56,503 nucleotides of DNA from Terriglobia bacterium (GTDB taxonomy: Bacteria > Acidobacteriota > Terriglobia > Acidiferrales > UBA7541), in NCBI GenBank assembly GCA_020072805.1, contig JAIQGC010000008.1, positions 1 to 56,503 on the forward strand, in the 5' to 3' direction. Under the pieces are notes generated by a model. It searched no databases. It saw nothing but the letters and a program-made list of their open reading frames with translations, and was not told the DNA's origin. The number at the start of each line of letters is the position of its first letter. Within the stretch, counting starts at the first letter, position 1. The position numbers were made by a program, and so were the translations under genes. Below are positions 25,658-33,524 of this stretch, one piece after another.

Positions 25658-25685
25658 ACTCCCGATAAGTTGAATTACCGAACAA
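25658..25685 (-). other. dif-like recombination site S5
   Basis: Read on the minus strand: left half TTGTTCGGTAA, centre TTCAAC, right half TTATCGGGAGT. The halves match S1-S3, and the centre is of the S2 class (ending AC). It is inverted relative to S1, S3 and S4 and overlaps the tRNA-Arg promoter. It is the rightmost site. Confidence 0.6.
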
Positions 25686-25789
25686 GTGAACTCTCCGCGC
25701 AGTGCCACCAGCGCACGTGCATGAACTTCGCGGGCATCCCAGTAGCAAATTGCACTAAAAATGATGCAAAAAGGGGCAGTTTTGAACGG

Positions 25790-25814
25790 CCCTATCTCCT
25801 ATCCCGTCAAACCG
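25790..25814 (-). repeat. Dispersed repeat, partial third copy
   Basis: CCCTATCTCCTATCCC followed by GTCAAACCG matches the inner part of the right copy (25454-25477) with two mismatches. It lies just outside site S5. Confidence 0.6.
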
Positions 25815-25837
25815 CGATGGCTGCGTGATGTGCCCGC

Positions 25838-27145
25838 CTACTTGTGCCGTATGTTCACCGGCGCGCGCGTCCGGTCCAGCGGAGACACCTGCAGTTGCCA
25901 TTTCACCGGGACCGACGTGGGCAGATAGCACATGGTTTTGTCGCAGGCCTGATACTCCAGCCTTCCCGCAATCGTGAATACTTTTCCGTCTTTCCCGAGT
26001 GAACCCCAGAATTCCGAAGAGGAGCTTACTCGTACGTCCATGCTGATCCGGAATGTGCCCTCGAAGACCGGCACGCTCTCCTTGATCGCCGGCAAATAGA
26101 GCGTTCTGGACGCCGGATAAACCGCCGGCTTCAGTTCCAGTTGCGGGACCGCTTCCATCACCAGTTGAATGGGCTTGTATCCGTGCACCCCAGGCGCATA
26201 GACGTGCACGTCCGCGGGCAGCCGTACTACGGCGGAGATCGTTACGCGCGTGCCGGGAACGCCGGCGCGGTCGGACTGCTCGAGCGCCAGTTGCAGGTGC
26301 GGCGCTTCCACCGTATCGGTCACTTCCTGGCCCAATTCCGGAAATAGCTTGGAAATAATGCTGTTCCCGGTCAGCCGCTCCCGGTATCGCGCTTCGAAAA
26401 ACTTTTCCCGGATGACCCCGTTGCGGTCAATAAAATAATAGCCCGGCCGGGCAAAGCCCTTTTGCATCCCCGTGGCTTCGTGATTGTAGACGCCATACGC
26501 CCGGATGGTCTTCGAGCCGGGGTCGGCCAGCATGGGGTATTCGATCTTGTGACGGTCGGTGAAAAATTTCAAAATCTCTTCCGAGTCATAGCTGATCGCC
26601 GCCAGCTTGACCCCTTGCTTCTCGAATCTCGGTATGGCGCTTTGCAGCTGGACCAGCTGCCCTTTGCAGAACGGTCACCAGTCCGCCGAACGGAAAAACA
26701 GCAGCACCGTGCCGTTCGCTCCCTTCAGACTCTCCAGCGTTTGTTCCCGGCCGAACTGGTCGCGCAGGGAAAACGCCGGCGCCTTCTCTCCCACCGCCAG
26801 CCCGATGGACATCCGCTCGATCGAACTCATCTGAATCGTGTCGTCCTCGCCCATCGTCCCGCGCACCGTCACCGTGTCGCCCAGATGCGCCGCCACTTTA
26901 TCCTGCGGCTCCAGCCCGTACATCACCCGGTTGGTGTCGTCATAGAGCGCCAGCTTCGCTCCCGGCACGTCCTTCATGCACTCGGGCGACTCCGCAAACG
27001 CTTCGTCCGCGTTGCAGCCGCTGGACACCACGATCCCCGACCACGTTCCGGGTTTTGTTGCATTGCTCTGTCCAGCCGCCGCGAGAGCGGCGATATAAAA
27101 AGATGCTCCCAGGCAAAAAACAAATCGTTTTGCCAGGGAATCCAT
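25838..27145 (-). CDS. Selenoprotein: redoxin with Sec-x-x-Cys active site and DsbD-N-like domain
   Basis: A 435-residue exported protein, read through an in-frame TGA at 26677-26675. It has a signal peptide (MDSLAKRFVFCLGASFYIAAL); an N-terminal small beta domain with paired Cys (IVVSSGCNADEAF ... ECMKD); then an AhpC/TSA-type thioredoxin fold (about 120-280) with active site SADW-U-PFCKGQ (Sec157, Cys160) replacing the usual Cys. The C-terminal domain (about 300-430) resembles the N-terminal domain of DsbD, with ACDKTMC (C-x4-C). A SECIS-like hairpin lies 14 bases after the TGA. It probably reduces peroxides or disulfides in the envelope. Gene callers would split it into two. The ATG at 27145 is chosen because it starts the signal peptide. 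Confidence 0.85.
26644..26660 (-). promoter_or_regulatory. Bacterial SECIS-like hairpin
   Basis: On the coding strand GCAGCT pairs with AGCTGC around a GGTCC loop, starting 14 bases after the TGA. The GGU apical motif and the distance (about 20 bases to the loop) match the known SelB-binding hairpin of E. coli fdhF (18 bases to GGUC). Confidence 0.8.
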
Positions 27146-27318
27146 TCCGGCCGTCAGCCTCAAGACGAGACCTCCTTTTTGCTTTTCCTTCCGCCCGTAC
27201 TCTACGCCGGCCCTTCGCTGCGCACAAGGTCTTCCTGCCTGCTTTTACCGGTTTTTCGCGCAAAATGGGCAAACTGCGGAGGGCCATGCTGCTAAGGCAA
27301 CATAGTACGATGTGTTCA

Positions 27319-27348
27319 TTGCGCCGGGACCGCTGGCCTGCCTATACT
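27319..27348 (+). promoter_or_regulatory. Promoter of the GGDEF gene
   Basis: TTGCGC and TATACT with an 18-base spacer, about 30 bases before the start codon. Confidence 0.4.
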
Positions 27349-27377
27349 GGCCAAAGACAGCGTAAGTTCCGGCCGGT

Positions 27378-28544
27378 ATGACGGCCGAAGAGCGTGGTGT
27401 AACCGCGCGGCTTCAAATCCAACGTGAACGGGTTCAGGACGACGTGGAAGAAGTAAAACAGCAGTTTCCGGATGTCGAGCGCCGCCGCAATCCCTCCGCC
27501 TCGCCGGAGAAGCGCGAAGCCGGCCAAGTCGCCATTTTCCAAGAGTTGGGCAAGGCTCTTACTTCCTCCCTCCAACTCGACCAGGTTCTCAGCACCATCA
27601 TGGAAAAAATTGACCAGTTCCTCCGCCCGGACAACTGGTCCCTGCTGCTTCTCGACGAGGCCAAGCAGGAACTCTATTTCGAGCTGGCCATCGGCAAGGC
27701 TTCCCAGTCCCTCAAGGACGTGCGCGTCAAGATGGGCCAGGGCATTGCCGGATGGGTAGCGCAGCATGGCGAAGCCGTCATCGTCCCCGACGTTTCCAAG
27801 GACACCCGCTTCTTTGCCAAGGTCGACGAAAAAACCAAGATGGAAACCCGCTCGATCGTCGCCGTCCCCGTGAAATTCCGCGACACCTGCCTCGGCGTCA
27901 TCGAACTCATCAACTGTTTTGATGGCGACGGCTTCCAGGACCGCGACCTCAAACTCCTCGAAGCCCTGGCCGACTTCGCCGCCATCGCCATCGAGAACGC
28001 CCGCCACGTCAAGCGCATCCACGAACTCACCATCACCGATGACTGCACCAGCCTCTACAACGCGCGGCACATGGCCGTCATCCTGGAAACCGAAATCTAC
28101 CGCTCGCGCCGCTACAACTACGAATTTTCCCTGGTCTTCATCGACCTTGACCACTTCAAGCAGGTCAACGACACCCACGGGCACCTCACCGGCTCCAAAC
28201 TTCTCGGCGAGATTGGCGACGCCCTCAAGAATCACTGCCGCCTCATTGACTTCGCCTTCCGCTACGGCGGCGATGAGTTCGTCATCCTCCTCCCGCAAAC
28301 CTCCAAGGACAACGCCCTGCACGTGGCCCAGCGCCTGCACAAGCTCATCCGCGAAACTTCTTGGCTCACCAAGGACAATATGAACATCAAAATCACCGCC
28401 AGCATCGGCGTGGCCGCCTATCCCCAGGACTCCCGGACCAAGGAAGGCGTCATGCACCTCGCCGACGAGGCCATGTACCTGGTCAAGAACACCAACCGCG
28501 ACAGCGTCGCCGCCGCCCACATGGGCATCGTCAAACCTCTTTAA
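27378..28544 (+). CDS. Diguanylate cyclase with GAF sensor
   Basis: A 388-residue cytoplasmic protein: an N-terminal coiled region (1-50), a GAF domain (about 50-215, TSSLQLDQVLSTIMEKIDQF ... RSIVAVPVKFRDTCLGVIEL) and a GGDEF domain (about 220-380) with intact active site RYGGDEF. It makes cyclic di-GMP, and RLID five residues before GGDEF forms a product-inhibition I-site. No membrane segment is seen, so the GAF domain probably senses a cytosolic signal. The last codon overlaps the convergent MFS gene by 4 bases. Confidence 0.95.
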   Translation: MTAEERGVTARLQIQRERVQDDVEEVKQQFPDVERRRNPSASPEKREAGQVAIFQELGKALTSSLQLDQVLSTIMEKIDQFLRPDNWSLLLLDEAKQELYFELAIGKASQSLKDVRVKMGQGIAGWVAQHGEAVIVPDVSKDTRFFAKVDEKTKMETRSIVAVPVKFRDTCLGVIELINCFDGDGFQDRDLKLLEALADFAAIAIENARHVKRIHELTITDDCTSLYNARHMAVILETEIYRSRRYNYEFSLVFIDLDHFKQVNDTHGHLTGSKLLGEIGDALKNHCRLIDFAFRYGGDEFVILLPQTSKDNALHVAQRLHKLIRETSWLTKDNMNIKITASIGVAAYPQDSRTKEGVMHLADEAMYLVKNTNRDSVAAAHMGIVKPL

Positions 28545-29890
28545 TTCCCACTTCTGCCCGCCTCCGCTTCTACTTCCTCCAGCCGCAGTTTCTTCGGCTC
28601 CACGCCGAACGCCAGCACCACCACGATCTGCACGATCAGGAGCGCGATCATCAGGCTGGTGACTCCCCCGATCCCGTACGCCCGGAACAGAGCCACCACC
28701 AGAAAGGGCGTCAGAATTGTCGCGCCCCTCCCAAAGGTGTTGCAAATTCCCGTCGCCCGCATTCGCACGTCCGTGGGGAACAGCTCCGGAATGTAGATGG
28801 CAAAGAGCAGGGCCACCTGCACATAAATGGAAATGATCAATAGAAATCCCGTGAACAGCAGTGGGACCGGTTCCCGGATGAACGGATAAATCCCGCTGAG
28901 CAGGATGGTCGCCAGCGAAGCTCCGGTGATCGTCGGCTTGCGGCCCCAGCTGTCCGCGGTCAGCGCCCCAATCGCCGAACCGATCGGCGCGCCCACGGAC
29001 ATCAGGAAGGAATAGCCGAACGACCGCGCGATGCTCCGACCTTCCTGCACGAAAAAAGTTGGCAGCCAGGTCACCAGTCCGTAGATCAGCGTGTTGGCCA
29101 CGATCAGCGCAACTGCCCCCACCACCATGCGCGGCAACAGCAGCGGACTCAGCAGGGCCGCGGCGCTGCGCGTGGGCGGCGCCGGACGGAAAGGTGCCGG
29201 CGGGGGAAGGGAAGCGGGGTCGGGCGAAACCTCCCGTTCGATCCGCTGCATTGCGGCTTCCGCTTCCTCCGTCCTTCCGATCGATTCCAGCCAGCGTGGC
29301 GATTCCGGCAGCGCTTTGCGCACATACCAGACCACCAGCGCTCCCGCTCCGCCGATCACGAACATGGTCCGCCAGCCGAAGCGCGGGATGATCAGCGTGC
29401 TCAGCAGCGCCGCAATGGGCAGGCTGGACACCACCAGAACCGAAAGCGTTCCCGTCCAGCGGCCACGCACGCGCGGCGGGACAAACTCCGCCATCATCGT
29501 GTACCCGGCCACCATCTCCGCTCCCAGCCCCACTCCCATCAGCCCGCGCAGCACGATCAGCACGGTCATCGACGGCGCGAAGGCCGAGGCCATCGAGGTC
29601 ACTCCAAATACGGCCAGATTCGCCTGGTAGGTGAACCGCCGCCCGTAACGGTCCCCCAGAAACCCCGTCAGGACCGACCCCAGCATCATTCCCAGGAAGG
29701 TCACCGAGACAAACTGCGCGTTTTGTCCCAGCGTGGAAAATCCGCTCCGCAGCGTCGCTCCCAGAACGGTGGCCGCCACGTACACGTCGAAGCCGTCGAA
29801 AAACAGCCCCAGCCCGATCAGCATCAGGATGCGCCGGTGAAAGGAGCCGATGGGCAGCCGGTCCAGCCGGGCCCCTGCGTTGACCGTCAA
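28541..29890 (-). CDS. MFS transporter (probable metabolite:H+ symporter)
   Basis: A 449-residue protein with twelve hydrophobic segments. Signature loops are GDRYGRRFTYQ between TM2 and TM3 and DSWGRKPTITG in the second half, typical of the major facilitator superfamily. The opening (LGLFFDGFDVYVAATVLGATL) resembles the aromatic acid and sugar symporter groups; the substrate is unknown. The start is a TTG at 29890, since no ATG precedes the first membrane segment. It is 7 bases after the crotonase gene on the same strand, so both may serve one catabolic step. Confidence 0.9.
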   Translation of the reverse strand: MTVNAGARLDRLPIGSFHRRILMLIGLGLFFDGFDVYVAATVLGATLRSGFSTLGQNAQFVSVTFLGMMLGSVLTGFLGDRYGRRFTYQANLAVFGVTSMASAFAPSMTVLIVLRGLMGVGLGAEMVAGYTMMAEFVPPRVRGRWTGTLSVLVVSSLPIAALLSTLIIPRFGWRTMFVIGGAGALVVWYVRKALPESPRWLESIGRTEEAEAAMQRIEREVSPDPASLPPPAPFRPAPPTRSAAALLSPLLLPRMVVGAVALIVANTLIYGLVTWLPTFFVQEGRSIARSFGYSFLMSVGAPIGSAIGALTADSWGRKPTITGASLATILLSGIYPFIREPVPLLFTGFLLIISIYVQVALLFAIYIPELFPTDVRMRATGICNTFGRGATILTPFLVVALFRAYGIGGVTSLMIALLIVQIVVVLAFGVEPKKLRLEEVEAEAGRSGN

Positions 29891-29897
29891 GAGCGGC

Positions 29898-30656
29898 TCA
29901 CTTTGGCCTGCTCAACAGGGCCACGCTGCCGGCCGTAAGCGCTTCCACGGCCCGCTGGCAGTTTTGCTCGAACGAATTCTGTTGCGCGCTGAGAAAAAAT
30001 TCCTTGCAGCGCCGGCAAGCCGCCGCATCCAGCCGCAGAATGCGTTCCACCAGCGCATCCGCTTCGGTCGCCAGCCGTCCCGCCGCGCACACTTGCGAAA
30101 TCAGCCCGAACTGCATGGCCCGCTGCGGCCCGATGGGATCGCCGAATAAGACCAGCGGAAACGCGAATCGTGGCAGCGCGTATTCCCCCAGATAGGCCAT
30201 GATCGCCGCCGGCGCCAGCCCTGAACGCATCTCCGGAAATCCCAGCGAGGCTTCCTCCGCCACCAGCACGAAATCGCACACAATCGCCAGGCCGAAGCCA
30301 AACCCGAACGCGTCCCCCTGCACCTCTGCCACGCTGATCAGCGGCGAAACCCGCAGCGCCCGCTTGAACTCGACGAGCCGCGCCGATTCCGCGCGAATCG
30401 CCTCCGCATCGCGCCCCGCCCGCTCCCGTCCCGTGCAGAACACCGCTCCTCGCGCCCGGATTCGCAGCACCCGCGCCCGCGGCTCCGCCGCTTCCGCGCG
30501 CAGTTCCGCCAGCATGGCCTCGAACATCCTTCCCGTTACTTCGTTGCCCCTCTCGGCATTGTCCAAAGTAAACGTCAGGACGTCCCCAACCCGCTCGATC
30601 GTCACTCCCTCCCCGGCGGAAGCGCCGGAGAAGGTCTTTTCATTCTCAATGTGCAT
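29898..30656 (-). CDS. Enoyl-CoA hydratase/isomerase family protein
   Basis: A 252-residue crotonase-fold protein. The CoA-binding and oxyanion segments are recognisable (RIRARGAVFCTGRERAG, QGDAFGFGFGLAIVCDFVLVA, LGFPEMRSGL with the Glu expected at one catalytic position). The exact reaction is not clear, because crotonases vary widely. The ATG at 30656 is chosen because upstream sequence is not conserved in character. It forms an operon with the MFS transporter. Confidence 0.85.
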   Translation of the reverse strand: MHIENEKTFSGASAGEGVTIERVGDVLTFTLDNAERGNEVTGRMFEAMLAELRAEAAEPRARVLRIRARGAVFCTGRERAGRDAEAIRAESARLVEFKRALRVSPLISVAEVQGDAFGFGFGLAIVCDFVLVAEEASLGFPEMRSGLAPAAIMAYLGEYALPRFAFPLVLFGDPIGPQRAMQFGLISQVCAAGRLATEADALVERILRLDAAACRRCKEFFLSAQQNSFEQNCQRAVEALTAGSVALLSRPK

Positions 30657-30821
30657 GCGCGCTACGCTATACAAGCTTCGCGACACTGTCAATTCGCGCC
30701 GTCGGCCTTTGCTCCTCTGCGAAATGGATTTGCCGCTGCGAGGGCAAAGAAAAAGCGTGCCGGTTGTGGGAAGTCCCGGCACGCACGCTCGATCATGCGG
30801 ATTTCAACCCCTCTGCTGCGC

Positions 30822-31871
30822 CTAGGGTTGAACGTCGGCGAGTTTCCATGTCGGATCTGGATCGTATTGCGTTATGCTTGCGGCGAGCTTTGCGGTATCC
30901 GCCCCAAGATTCTTCTGATACACGCGGCCCTGCTGGTTGATCAGGAAGGTCATCACCCCGGAATTGCCCCACTTGTCCGGATAAGCAACCAGCGCGTATC
31001 CCGCAATCATGTTGCCGTTGATGACGTAGCTGTATTTCCCCCCGGGCGCGTGCGGCCCCTGGCCCTTCAGAATTTTGAAGTAATAACCGTGGAAAGGAGC
31101 GCGCGGGTGCGCCGGGGCGTCCTTGTCCGCGACAGGCTGGATGGTCTTGCCCGTTTTCGGTCCATACCCCTCCTCCCGCGCGGCCGCCACCAGTTTCCCG
31201 AGCGGGCTCGGCTTTTCTCCTTCGCCCGTTTCCCAATACAGTCCATTGTGTTCCCCCGGCGTGCTGATCATCTTCTGCGCGTATTCCGCCACGCCGTCCT
31301 GGTCCCAATCGCCTTCGGTAAAGTACTCCCACTGCGCTATGGCATAGGCGCGGCACGTATTGATCGCGGAAAGCTCGTTTTCTCCGATGCGCCGGTTGAG
31401 AACTTCGTCCAGACCAGCCTTCGTGTCGAAGACCCACTTGCCGTCCTTTTGCACGACGGGAATCGGCATCGGGTAATTCCTTTTGCCAACGACCACCGTG
31501 TATTTCTCCTCGTTCACCTTCAGCAACTCCGCCGATTCACTCACCGCTTCGGCAAATTCATCTAGATCGTTGCTGTCCTCGACATCGTCTCCCGAGAGCA
31601 ACTGTTCGTGTTCAGGGCCGAAGATTGCCCCGAGCGCGGCGCGATCTTTGGCTTTGACCGCCGCAACGAGCGCCTGCATTGCTTCGCTGGGCGTGGCGTA
31701 AGTTAACTGCGTCTCCGTCTGCCCAAACGCCGTCGGTGTGCCGGCAGCGAGACTCAAAGCAAGGCACACTGTGAGCGTCAGGAGGATGGCCAGCTGAAGC
31801 CTCGGAGTCGTTGCGCTCATCGTTTTGCCTCTTTCCGCATTTTGTCCGGCTCTTGCCATTGTCCGCCTCAT
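30822..31871 (-). CDS. DUF2950 exported protein
   Basis: A 349-residue exported protein of the DUF2950 family (ATPSEAMQALVAAVKAKDRAAL ... FHGYYFKILKGQGPHAPGG ... TFLINQQGRVYQKNLG). The hydrophobic signal is at about 25-50. The start at 31871 has GGAGG just upstream and overlaps the DUF3300 stop (ATGA), but the ATG at 31820 (MSATTPRLQ) would give a more usual signal peptide. DUF3300 and DUF2950 genes are commonly paired, so they probably act together in the envelope; function unknown. Confidence 0.9.
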   Translation of the reverse strand: MRRTMARAGQNAERGKTMSATTPRLQLAILLTLTVCLALSLAAGTPTAFGQTETQLTYATPSEAMQALVAAVKAKDRAALGAIFGPEHEQLLSGDDVEDSNDLDEFAEAVSESAELLKVNEEKYTVVVGKRNYPMPIPVVQKDGKWVFDTKAGLDEVLNRRIGENELSAINTCRAYAIAQWEYFTEGDWDQDGVAEYAQKMISTPGEHNGLYWETGEGEKPSPLGKLVAAAREEGYGPKTGKTIQPVADKDAPAHPRAPFHGYYFKILKGQGPHAPGGKYSYVINGNMIAGYALVAYPDKWGNSGVMTFLINQQGRVYQKNLGADTAKLAASITQYDPDPTWKLADVQP

Positions 31872-33196
31872 GGCTTCCTCCTTCCGCTCGCTGCGGGCGC
31901 GGGTTTGCCTTGCGCTCGCGGTGCCGGCGCCGCTCGGGGAGTGGACCGCGGCTGGCCCATCTGTTGCCGGCTGCTCTGGCCCCGCTGGCTGGATGCTCGC
32001 GGATCGAAATTTCCTTCGCCCCGGCCAAAGACGTGCGGCGCGGGCCGCGGCGTCGGAGCCGGCCGCGCTGCTGGAGGTGTGGGTGTCGGCCGTGCCGCTG
32101 GAGGTGTGGGTGCCGGCCGCGCCGCTGGAGGTGTGTGCGCAGGCCGTGCCGGCCGGGGTTGCGCTTGCGGTTGCGGCGCTGGCGCAGGCCGTTCCGGGCG
32201 TTGGGCGCCTTCGTGGCCGCGGTACTGATCCAGCCGCGGATTCGTCGTGTCCATATTGCGATTCATGACCCGGTTGTTCACCGGCGGACGCGCCGGCTGC
32301 TCCGGCGGCCGCACATGGTTCTGGCGATTGATGCGCTCATTGTTGGCGCGAATGTTGTTGTAATTCACGTCGCGGTGAACGGAGTTGTAGCGATTGATGT
32401 TTCCTAAAATCACATGCCGGTCCACGATCCGACGGTTGACTTCCACGTTTTCGTAGCGGTGGCTCACGTAGATTTCGCTGAGGTGAACGCGCGGCCGCGA
32501 ACGCTCCACCCATCCCCGCCCATGCCACCCGTGATAGTAGATGCGGTGGTGATGCCAGTCGCAATCGCGATTCAGCCAGGCTCCGATGAGGAACCCAATG
32601 CTGAACGTGATGGCCAATCCCCACACCGGCCGCCGGTAATAGCAAATGTAGGGGTCGTATATCGGGACATAGAGATACGCCGCATCATACGGAACGATGC
32701 TGATATAGTCCTCTTCGATCAGCACCTGCTGTTGCGGCGTGGTGAAGAGATTTCCCGCGTTGTGCGCCATGCGCCGCAGCCGTTGAATGGACATCATCAC
32801 GTCGGTGGACTGGTTGACGTAGGCCTGCCCCACCGAGGTCGTCCAGTCAATCCTGTCCGCCATCCTGCCGATTACCGATGGATAGTGCGCCACGGCCCTC
32901 ACGCTCACGTCCCACGGCTGTTCGTCGATCCCGTTCACCCCGTTTGCGCGAACCCATCGCGCCGCTTCGTCCACATCATCCACGAACGTCGCGGCTACCA
33001 GCACTTGCGAAAGCAGCGGATCGGGATACAGCGCAATGGGCGCCAGAAGATTGTCCAGTTGTTCCGGGGAAAATATCTCGTACGAATAGTCTTCCCCCTG
33101 AGCCACAACTCCCCCCGTGGAAGGTCCCGAAGCTGCTTCCAGGAGCGGAAGATTCGCAAGGCAAAAAACCAGCAAGCAGGCCAGTGCTCTACGCAT
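31868..33196 (-). CDS. DUF3300 exported protein with Pro-rich tail
   Basis: A 442-residue protein with a signal peptide (MRRALACLLVFCLANLPLLEA), then the DUF3300 core (FSPEQLDNLLAPIALYPDPL ... VPIYDPYICYYRRPVWG), a hydrophobic Gly-rich stretch and an Asn/Arg-rich region. The tail (about 335-440) is low complexity, dominated by Pro, Ala and Arg with near repeats PTPPAARP. AAGGAGAG precedes the ATG at 33196; a start at 33241 is unlikely. The partner DUF2950 overlaps its stop. Function unknown. Confidence 0.9.
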   Translation of the reverse strand: MRRALACLLVFCLANLPLLEAASGPSTGGVVAQGEDYSYEIFSPEQLDNLLAPIALYPDPLLSQVLVAATFVDDVDEAARWVRANGVNGIDEQPWDVSVRAVAHYPSVIGRMADRIDWTTSVGQAYVNQSTDVMMSIQRLRRMAHNAGNLFTTPQQQVLIEEDYISIVPYDAAYLYVPIYDPYICYYRRPVWGLAITFSIGFLIGAWLNRDCDWHHHRIYYHGWHGRGWVERSRPRVHLSEIYVSHRYENVEVNRRIVDRHVILGNINRYNSVHRDVNYNNIRANNERINRQNHVRPPEQPARPPVNNRVMNRNMDTTNPRLDQYRGHEGAQRPERPAPAPQPQAQPRPARPAHTPPAARPAPTPPAARPTPTPPAARPAPTPRPAPHVFGRGEGNFDPRASSQRGQSSRQQMGQPRSTPRAAPAPRAQGKPAPAASGRRKP

Positions 33197-33524
33197 GGGT
33201 GAAATCTCTCCTTCCAGGCGGGCACAAAATATTTCCACCACTTCCCACTGCCATAAACCACAAACTGCCCTGTTTCTCTAAGCAGCTGGCAGGGGCACTG
33301 CACGCTCGCCCCGGTAGCAACCTATATCCTAGGATTTCCTGCCTGCATCGCAGTGTTCCACGTCACTCCCTCCGGTGATTCACATCATGTCGCCGCCTCA
33401 AAGCCTTGCCGCGGAATCTATTAGGAACAGCCCAGGCCTGCCAATCGTTCCCGCCGGGCAAGCGCAATCTTCAAATCCTCGCCGGCAGCAGCGCCGCAAG
33501 GGGACTGCGCAAGATGGGGAGGAA
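33197..33524. other. Intergenic region, nothing clear
   Basis: 328 bases between DUF3300 and the kinase stop. The DUF3300 promoter should be here, but no convincing hexamer pair is visible, and there is no ORF or hairpin of note. Confidence 0.4.
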
